Source: SCSIO-59966 sp046566185 (GTDB taxonomy: Bacteria; Actinomycetota; Actinomycetes; Actinomycetales; SCSIO-59966). From it: a DNA stretch of 10,903 nucleotides. The notes below the pieces were generated by a model. That model was not told the DNA's origin. It saw nothing but the letters and a program-made list of their open reading frames with translations, and ran no database searches. Both the position numbers and the translations under genes were made by a program. Location: contig JBKHXE010000180.1 of NCBI GenBank assembly GCA_046566185.1, positions 1 through 10,903 on the forward strand, in the 5' to 3' direction. Below are positions 5,731 to 10,903 of the stretch, in pieces. The first letter of the stretch is position 1; every line of letters starts with the position of its first letter.

Positions 5731-7346
5731 TCACGTTCGAGCGGGTGTCGGTGCGCTACCCGGACGCCGCCGGGCCGGCGCTCAGCGGAGTCGACCTGGA
5801 GGTCGCCGAGGGTGAGCTGGCGCTCGTCGTCGGCCCGACGGGCTCGGGCAAGTCCACGCTGCTCGGCTGCGTCAACGGGCTGGTCCCCCACTTCACCGGC
5901 GGCGTGCTGGCCGGCCGGGTCGTGGTCGACGGCCGGGACACGCGCACCCACCGCCCCCGCGACCTCGCGGACGTCGTCGGCGTCGTCCGGCAGGACCCGA
6001 CCTCGGGCTTCGTCACCGACACCGTCGAGGAGGAGCTGGCCTACTCCCTGGAGATGCTCGGTGCGGACGGCGCGTCGATGCGGCGCCGCGTCGAGGAGAT
6101 GCTCGACCTGCTCGGCCTCGTCGACGTCCGCTCCCGCACGCTGCGCACCCTGTCCGGCGGCCAGCAGCAGCGCGTCGCGATCGGCTCGGTGCTGGTGGCG
6201 AACCCGCGGGTGCTGGTGCTCGACGAGCCGACGTCGGCGCTGGACCCGGTCGCCGCCGAGGACGTGCTCGGCACCCTCACCCGGCTCGTGCACGACCTGG
6301 GGCTCACCGTGCTGCTCGCCGAGCACCGCCTCGAGCGCGTCGTCCAGTACGCCGACCGCGTGGTGGTCGTGGAGAACGGCACGGTCCGCGACGACCTGCC
6401 CGCGGAGGCGATGCGCACGAGCCCGGTGACCCCGCCGGTCGTGGACCTCGGCCGGCTCGTGGGCTGGTCGCCGCTGCCGCTGTCGGTGCGTGACGCCCGC
6501 CGTGCGGCGGCCGGGCTGCGCCGCCGGCTCGCGGACGTCGCGCCGCGCCGCGCGCTGCCGGCCCCGGCGCGGGCACCGGACGCCCGACCGCTGGCGACCA
6601 CCGAGGGCCTCGTCGTCCGGCGGGGTGGCGTGCCGGTGCTGCGCAGCGTCGACCTGTCGCTGGCCCCGGGCACCGTGACGGCGCTGATGGGGCGCAACGG
6701 CGCGGGCAAGTCCACCCTGCTCGCCGCACTGGCCGGGCAGGTGCGGGCGGCGGCGGGGCGCGTCACCGTCGACGGTGTGCGGCCCGACGCGACGCCCCCG
6801 GAGCGGCTCGTGCGCACCGTCGGCCTGGTGCCGCAGGATCCCACCGTGCTGCTGTACGCCGAGACCGTCGGCCAGGAGTGCGCCGCGGCGGACGCCGACC
6901 TGGCGGCGCCCCCCGGCGCCGCCCGCGCCCTGCTCGAGCACCTGGCACCGGGGGTCGACGACGCGACGCACCCGCGGGACCTCTCCGAGGGCCAGCGCCT
7001 CGCCCTCGCCCTGTCGGTGGTGCTGGCGGCGGCGCCGTCGGTGCTGTTGCTGGACGAGCCGACCCGCGGTCTCGACTACGGCAGCAAGGCCCGACTGGTG
7101 AGGCACCTGCGCGAGCTGGCGACGTCCGGCCACGCCGTGCTGATGGCCACGCACGACGTCGAGCTCGCGGCCGAGGTGGCCGACCTGGTGGTGGTGCTCG
7201 CGGACGGCGAGGTCGTCGCCGACGGCGTGGCCGGGGACGTGCTCGCGGCCTCCCCCGCCTTCGCCCCCCAGGTCGCCAAGGTGATGCACCCGGCGCCCTG
7301 GCTGACCGTGCGGGACCTCCAGGCGGCACTGGAGACGGCGTCGTGA
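5727..7346 (+). CDS. ECF transporter ATPase, two fused ABC domains
   Basis: Cytoplasmic energy unit of the ECF importer, with the usual EcfA1/EcfA2 pair fused in one 539-residue chain. Domain 1 (about 1-235) has Walker A GPTGSGKST (36-44), Q-loop Gln89, signature LSGGQ (142-146), Walker B VLVLDEP (162-168) and switch His200. An Ala/Arg/Pro-rich linker (about 250-292) leads to domain 2 (about 293-515) with Walker A GRNGAGKST (322-330), Q-loop Gln370, signature LSEGQ (419-423), Walker B VLLLDEP (439-445) and His476. Both sites look able to bind ATP; in domain 2 the signature carries Glu in place of the first Gly, so the composite sites may differ. GTG 5727 has a GAGGGGAG site just upstream and overlaps the previous stop as GTGA; the end overlaps the next gene in the same way. 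It acts with the T component before it and the S component after it. Confidence 0.94.
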   Translation: MITFERVSVRYPDAAGPALSGVDLEVAEGELALVVGPTGSGKSTLLGCVNGLVPHFTGGVLAGRVVVDGRDTRTHRPRDLADVVGVVRQDPTSGFVTDTVEEELAYSLEMLGADGASMRRRVEEMLDLLGLVDVRSRTLRTLSGGQQQRVAIGSVLVANPRVLVLDEPTSALDPVAAEDVLGTLTRLVHDLGLTVLLAEHRLERVVQYADRVVVVENGTVRDDLPAEAMRTSPVTPPVVDLGRLVGWSPLPLSVRDARRAAAGLRRRLADVAPRRALPAPARAPDARPLATTEGLVVRRGGVPVLRSVDLSLAPGTVTALMGRNGAGKSTLLAALAGQVRAAAGRVTVDGVRPDATPPERLVRTVGLVPQDPTVLLYAETVGQECAAADADLAAPPGAARALLEHLAPGVDDATHPRDLSEGQRLALALSVVLAAAPSVLLLDEPTRGLDYGSKARLVRHLRELATSGHAVLMATHDVELAAEVADLVVVLADGEVVADGVAGDVLAASPAFAPQVAKVMHPAPWLTVRDLQAALETAS

Positions 7347-8140
7347 GCACCGTGCCGCGCCGCCCCGTGGTGCGGGTCCGGCCGCGGGCCGCCGTGGTGC
7401 TGGGGGGCACGTCCCTGGTCGGGGTGGCGGCGTTCGCCTGGCCGTTCGTGCTGCGGACCACCGAGGCCGGCCAGCAGGCGGTGGCGCCGTGGCTGTTCGT
7501 CGTCGTCCTCGGCCTGCTGGCGGCGGTGGCGACCGCGGAGCTGGCCTCCGGCGGCCTCGACGCCAAGACGGTCGCCCTGCTCGGGGTGCTGGCGTCGGTC
7601 GGCGGGGCGCTCCGCGTGCTCGGCGCGGGCACCGCCGGACTGGAGCCGATGTTCTTCCTGCTCGTCGTGGCCGGCCGCGCCCTCGGGCCCGGCGCCGGGT
7701 TCCTGCTCGGGACCCTCGCGATGCTCGTCGGCGCCTTCCTCACCGGCGGCATCGGGCCGTGGGCACCGTTCCAGATGCTGGCGGCCGGCTGGGTGACGAT
7801 GGGCGCGGGCCTGCTGCCGCGCGCCTCGGGACGCGCCGAGCGGTGGCTGCTCGCGGGCTACGGCCTGGTCGCCGGCCTGGCGTACGGCGCCGTGATGAAC
7901 CTGTACTTCTGGCCGTTCCTCACCACCGGGCCGCAGGGCGGCGGCTACGACCCGGCGGCGTCGCCGGCCGAGAACCTCGCGCACTACGCCGTCTTCTACG
8001 TGGTCACCAGCCTGGCGTGGGACCTCATGCGGGGTCTGCTCACCGCCGTGCTGTGCCTCGTCGCCGGCCGGGCCGTGCTGAACACCTTGCGCCGCGCGCT
8101 GCGCCGCGCGGCCTTCGACGCGCCGGTGGTGACCACCTGA
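7343..8140 (+). CDS. ECF transporter substrate-binding (S) component, probably corrinoid
   Basis: A 265-residue membrane protein with about six hydrophobic segments (near 18-36, 48-66, 76-92, 102-130, 145-158, 168-190 and 212-245), a size fitting S components that bind the vitamin inside the membrane. The stretch GGIGPWAPFQMLAAGWVTMGAG (135-156) matches the Pro-Phe-Gln-Met-Leu signature common in actinobacterial ECF S proteins. It lacks the N-terminal Met-His-Ile metal-binding start of the cobalt protein CbiM, and its N-terminus is basic and poor in histidine. Together with the adjoining CobU and CobS this points to cobinamide or cobalamin as the substrate (CbrT-like), not cobalt ion; that is inference. 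GTG 7343 overlaps the ATPase stop (GTGA) and has GGAG 8 bases upstream. The next ATG overlaps its stop by one base. Confidence 0.88.
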   Translation: MSTVPRRPVVRVRPRAAVVLGGTSLVGVAAFAWPFVLRTTEAGQQAVAPWLFVVVLGLLAAVATAELASGGLDAKTVALLGVLASVGGALRVLGAGTAGLEPMFFLLVVAGRALGPGAGFLLGTLAMLVGAFLTGGIGPWAPFQMLAAGWVTMGAGLLPRASGRAERWLLAGYGLVAGLAYGAVMNLYFWPFLTTGPQGGGYDPAASPAENLAHYAVFYVVTSLAWDLMRGLLTAVLCLVAGRAVLNTLRRALRRAAFDAPVVTT

Positions 8141-9483
8141 TGGAGGTGCTGCTGCTCGGCACCGGCTCGGCCGACGGCTGGCCGAACGCGTTCTGCCGCT
8201 GTGCGTCCTGCGCCGCCCAGCTCGACGCCGGCGTCCTGCGCACGCCGACCGCCGCGCTCGTGGACGACGTCCTGCTCCTCGACTGCGGCCCCGAGACTCC
8301 CCGGGCGGCCCTGCGTGCCGGTCGCCGCCTCGACCGGCTCGAGGCGGTGCTGCTCACGCACGCGCACCCGGACCACAGCGCACCGATGGCGCTGCTGTCC
8401 CGGGCCTGGGCGCACCGGTGCGAGCCGCTCGTCGTCGCCGGCCCGGCCGAGGTGGTCGAGCAGTGGCGGCGGTGGACGCCGGCGGACACGCCGGTGCGCT
8501 GGCGTCCGGTGGAGGCCGGCGACCGGGTGCGCGTCGGCCCGTACGTCGCGCATGCCCTCGCGGCCGACCACGACGGCGCGGCGGTGCTGTGGCTCGTCAC
8601 GGACGCCGGAGGGCACCGCCTGCTGTACGCCACCGACACCGGTCCCCTCCCCGAGGAGACCGTCACCGCCCTGAGCGGCACGGCCCTCGACCTGCTCCTG
8701 CTCGAGGAGACCTTCGGCGACCACGCCGCCCACCGCACCCGCCACCTCGACCTGCCCGGCTTCGGGGCCGACCTCGCGAGGCTGCGCCGCGCCGGTGCGG
8801 TGGACGACGGCACGCGCGTCGTCGCCGTCCACCTCGGGCACCACAACCCGCCGGACGCCGAGCTGGGTCGCCGCCTGGCCGCCTGGGGCGCGACCGCCGG
8901 ACGGGACGGCGAGGTGGTCACCGCCGGGCAGGCCCCCCGGCGTCCGTCGCCGCCGCGTCGGACGCTGGTGCTCGGCGGCGCGCGCTCGGGCAAGTCCACC
9001 GCCGCCGAGCGGCTGCTCGCCGCCGAGCCGGCCGTCACCTACGTCGCCACCGGACCCCCTCCGGACGGCGCGGACGACGACTGGGCAGCGCGGGTGCGGC
9101 ACCACCGGCAGCGGCGACCCGCCGCGTGGCGCACCGTCGAGACCACCGACCTGGCCGCCGCCCTGCGCTCGGCCACCACCCCGCTGCTCGTCGACTGCCT
9201 CGGCACCTGGCTGACCGCCGTCCTCACCGACGCCGGTGCCTGGGACGACGCACCGGGGTGGGAGGAGCAGGCGCAGGACGCGGTCGACGAGCTGCTCGCC
9301 GCCTGGCGCGAGGTCACCGTGCCGCTGGTGGCGGTGAGCAACGAGGTCGGCTCCGGCGTCGTGCCGTCGCACCCCTCTGGGGCGATCTTCCGCGACTGGC
9401 TCGGGCGTCTCAACCAGCGGGTCGCGGCGGCCAGCGAGCGGCGGCTGCTGGTGGTCGCCGGCCGCACCGTCGACCTGCCGTGA
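8140..9483 (+). CDS. cobU: Fusion: PhnP-like metallo-hydrolase domain plus CobU
   Basis: A 447-residue two-domain cytoplasmic enzyme. Residues 1 to about 262 form a metallo-beta-lactamase-fold hydrolase: THAHPDH (73-79) carries the HxHxDH metal motif, with Asp166 (ATDTG) and His231 (AVHLGHHN) as further ligands, and the early CRCASC (Cys19, 21, 24) resembles the extra zinc site of PhnP-type phosphodiesterases. Residues about 274-447 are CobU, adenosylcobinamide kinase and adenosylcobinamide-phosphate guanylyltransferase: P-loop GGARSGKS (279-286), the RVRHHRQRRPAAWRTVE block (318-334) with the His pair including the guanylylated histidine, VDCLGTWL (351-358) and VSNEVGSGVVP (399-409). It turns cobinamide into GDP-cobinamide, the substrate of CobS encoded next. 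The hydrolase role is unknown; a phosphatase or phosphodiesterase step in nucleotide-loop assembly or remodelling is possible. Start and stop overlap both neighbours. Confidence 0.93.
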   Translation: MEVLLLGTGSADGWPNAFCRCASCAAQLDAGVLRTPTAALVDDVLLLDCGPETPRAALRAGRRLDRLEAVLLTHAHPDHSAPMALLSRAWAHRCEPLVVAGPAEVVEQWRRWTPADTPVRWRPVEAGDRVRVGPYVAHALAADHDGAAVLWLVTDAGGHRLLYATDTGPLPEETVTALSGTALDLLLLEETFGDHAAHRTRHLDLPGFGADLARLRRAGAVDDGTRVVAVHLGHHNPPDAELGRRLAAWGATAGRDGEVVTAGQAPRRPSPPRRTLVLGGARSGKSTAAERLLAAEPAVTYVATGPPPDGADDDWAARVRHHRQRRPAAWRTVETTDLAAALRSATTPLLVDCLGTWLTAVLTDAGAWDDAPGWEEQAQDAVDELLAAWREVTVPLVAVSNEVGSGVVPSHPSGAIFRDWLGRLNQRVAAASERRLLVVAGRTVDLP

Positions 9484-10247
9484 GGCCGCCGCTGCGGGAC
9501 GGCCTGCGCCTGGCCGTGGGCACGTTGACGGTGCTACCGGTGCACGCGCCGGGGCGGGTGGACGCCCGCGTGGCCGGGACGGCGATGGTGCTGGCCGTGG
9601 TGCCCGGGGCGTTGCTCGGCGCCCTGGCCGCGGCCGTGGTCGCGGCCTCGGGAGCGCTGGGCGGTGACCCGCTCGTCAGCGCCGTCGCCGCTGTCGGCGC
9701 CGTCGCCCTGGCGACCCGGGGCCTGCACCTGGACGGGCTCGCGGACACCGCCGACGGGCTGGCCGCGGCCTACGACCGGTCCCGGGCGCTCGCGGTGATG
9801 CGCCGCGGCGACACCGGGCCCGCCGGTGTCGTGGTCCTGGTGCTCGTGCTGCTCGCCCAGGTCGTCGCGCTCGCCGCGGCGGTCGCCGAGCAGGGGACGG
9901 CGCGGGGCGCCGCCACCGCGTGCGTCGCCGTCCTGGGCAGCCGGGCGGTGCTGGCCGGAGCCTGCGCGCGCGGGGTGCCGGCGGCACGCCCGGAGGGGCT
10001 CGGCTCGACGGTGGCGGGCACCGTCCCGCGGACGGCCGCGGTGGCGGTGGCCGCCGTCGTGGTGGCCGTCGCGGCGGTGGCCGGCCTGCCGGTCGCGGTG
10101 CTGGCCGGCTGGGTGGCTGCTGCCGTCGTCGTGGCCCGCTGCGTGCGCCGGCTCGGCGGCGTCACCGGCGACGTCCTCGGTGCCGCGGTCGAGACGGCCC
10201 TGACCGCGACGCTGGTCGTCGCGACCCTCTGGGCCCGACCCGCTTGA
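9480..10247 (+). CDS. cobS: CobS, adenosylcobinamide-GDP ribazoletransferase
   Basis: Polytopic membrane enzyme (also called cobalamin-5'-phosphate synthase or CobV) that joins adenosylcobinamide-GDP and alpha-ribazole or its 5'-phosphate to make adenosylcobalamin or its phosphate. The 255-residue length is normal. The family hallmarks are present: the acidic metal-binding motif LHLDGLADTADGL (82-94; Asp85, Asp89, Asp92) and VMRRGDTGPAGV (106-117). Alternating Ala/Val-rich spans at about 34-58, 66-80, 116-135, 140-158 and 180-215 fit a membrane protein. GTG 9480 overlaps the cobU stop as GTGA, and the following residues (RPPLRDGLRLAVGTLTVLPV) match the usual CobS start. It is the last gene of the operon: a 63-bp gap follows and the next gene is unrelated in function. 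CobT and CobC are not seen in the window. Confidence 0.95.
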   Translation: MRPPLRDGLRLAVGTLTVLPVHAPGRVDARVAGTAMVLAVVPGALLGALAAAVVAASGALGGDPLVSAVAAVGAVALATRGLHLDGLADTADGLAAAYDRSRALAVMRRGDTGPAGVVVLVLVLLAQVVALAAAVAEQGTARGAATACVAVLGSRAVLAGACARGVPAARPEGLGSTVAGTVPRTAAVAVAAVVVAVAAVAGLPVAVLAGWVAAAVVVARCVRRLGGVTGDVLGAAVETALTATLVVATLWARPA

Positions 10248-10251
10248 CCTC

Positions 10252-10265
10252 CGGTGTCGCCACCG
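10252..10265 (+). terminator. Small hairpin after the cobalamin operon
   Basis: CGGTG-TCGC-CACCG forms a 5-bp stem starting 5 bases after the cobS stop. It has no T-tract and is short, so it is at best a weak terminator; a direct repeat CCGGTGTC (10251-10258 and 10280-10287) overlaps it. No better termination signal is visible in the 63-bp gap. Confidence 0.25.
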
Positions 10266-10310
10266 CGACGATGCGCTGGCCGGTGTCACGACTGAACGGG
10301 GTTGGCGCAG

Positions 10311-10903
10311 ATGACTTTTCGGACATCGCCCCTCCCCCCGCACGTACTCGACGAGCTGCGCGCCGACGTCGCGGGCGCGGTGATCGCGCCGGACGACCCG
10401 CGCTACGACGGCGCTCGCGCGGTCTGGAACGCGATGGTGGACCGCCGACCCGCCGTGGTGGTGCGCGCCGCGACCGTCGACGACGTGCCCCCCGTGATCG
10501 CTGCCGCCCGTGCCCACGGCCTGGACCTCGCGGTGCGGGGTGGCGGGCACAACGTCGCCGGGAACGGGTCGGTGGACGGTGGGCTGGTCCTCGATCTCGG
10601 CGACCTGACCGCCGTCACCGTCGACGCAGCCGCCTCGACGGTCCGGGTGGAGGGCGGCGCGACGCTCGCCCACGTGGACGCCGCCACCGAGCCGCACGGG
10701 CTCGTCGTCCCCCTCGGGGTCGTCTCGGGGACCGGGGTCGCCGGGCTCACGCTGGGTGGAGGCGTCGGCTGGTTGACCCGTGCCCACGGGCTGGCAGCGG
10801 ACAACCTCGTGTCCGTGGAGCTCGTGACCGCGGCCGGCGAGCGCGTGACCGCGAGCGAGACCGAGCACCCCGACCTGTTCTGGGCCCTCAAGGGCGGCGG
10901 CGG
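10311..10903 (+). CDS. FAD-linked oxidoreductase, berberine-bridge type (3' end outside)
   Basis: The first 197 residues of a FAD-binding oxidoreductase of the PCMH/berberine-bridge superfamily; family members are usually about 450-480 residues, so over half lies beyond the window. The N-terminal FAD domain is plain: VVVRAATVDDV (49-59), RGGGHNVAGN (76-85) with His80 as the likely covalent 8-alpha-histidyl FAD site, LVLDLGDLTAV (92-102), VEGGATLAHVD (113-123), GVVSGTGVAGLTLGGGVGWLTRAHGL (136-161), ADNLVSVELVTAAG (163-176) and HPDLFWALKGGGG at the edge. Plant berberine-bridge enzymes have a second covalent link at a Cys in the GVCPTVG segment; here the corresponding place reads GVVSGTG, so only single linkage is expected. 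ATG 10311 is chosen; an in-frame TGA at 10293-10295 limits alternatives to TTG 10302. The Shine-Dalgarno is weak (GGGG near 10298-10301). The substrate cannot be told, and no link to cobalamin is seen. Confidence 0.9.
   Translation, partial: MTFRTSPLPPHVLDELRADVAGAVIAPDDPRYDGARAVWNAMVDRRPAVVVRAATVDDVPPVIAAARAHGLDLAVRGGGHNVAGNGSVDGGLVLDLGDLTAVTVDAAASTVRVEGGATLAHVDAATEPHGLVVPLGVVSGTGVAGLTLGGGVGWLTRAHGLAADNLVSVELVTAAGERVTASETEHPDLFWALKGGG

Noticed and set aside
5445..7289. Long minus-strand open frame opposite the ECF ATPase
   Set aside because: His/Arg/Gly-rich composition is typical of antisense frames in GC-rich DNA; the plus strand has both ABC motif sets.
7343..8140. S component as the cobalt protein CbiM
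   Set aside because: The N-terminal metal-binding start with histidines is absent and there is no CbiN gene.
9534..10868. Long minus-strand open frame opposite cobS and the FAD oxidoreductase
   Set aside because: It spans two real plus-strand genes and the gap between them and has antisense-type composition without motifs.
1..10903. Insertion sequence, phage, toxin-antitoxin or defence genes
   Set aside because: No transposase, integrase, nuclease or antitoxin motif was found in any convincing reading frame, and base composition is even across the genes.

Overview
The window is very GC-rich DNA with GTG starts, tightly overlapping reading frames, TANNNT-type leaderless promoters and a DUF3043 gene, all typical of a high-GC actinobacterium (Actinomycetota). 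The genus cannot be read from the window. No mobile element, phage gene, rRNA, tRNA or CRISPR array was seen.

Left part (1-3502). A 141-base gene-free stretch carries several small palindromes. It is followed by a minus-strand M20 metallopeptidase (142-1539). A 45-bp divergent promoter region separates this from a plus-strand DUF3043 membrane protein (1585-2160), and an aldo/keto reductase of the Kv-beta-like type (2208-3218) comes next. A perfect 19-bp inverted repeat (3231-3283) sits between the reductase and a convergent small conserved gene on the minus strand (3287-3502).

Central and right part (about 3560-10247). This is one cobalamin regulon unit. A cobalamin riboswitch (about 3596-3725) with a likely Shine-Dalgarno-sequestering hairpin (3784-3810) precedes six genes whose stop and start codons overlap by 1 or 4 bases. 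They are an exported, membrane-anchored SCO2322-family protein, an ECF transmembrane T component, a double-domain ECF ATPase, an ECF substrate-binding S component, a fusion of a PhnP-like metallo-beta-lactamase domain to CobU, and CobS. The likely logic is corrinoid capture at the cell surface, ECF-driven uptake of cobinamide or cobalamin, then activation of cobinamide to GDP-cobinamide (CobU) and joining to alpha-ribazole phosphate (CobS). CobT, CobC and the corrin-ring genes are not in the window.

Right edge (10311-10903). A FAD-dependent oxidoreductase of the berberine-bridge type begins after a 63-bp gap and runs off the window. The most interesting material is the corrinoid uptake/salvage operon: the SCO2322-family surface protein of unknown role, the metallo-hydrolase fused to CobU, and the layered B12 control of the leader.
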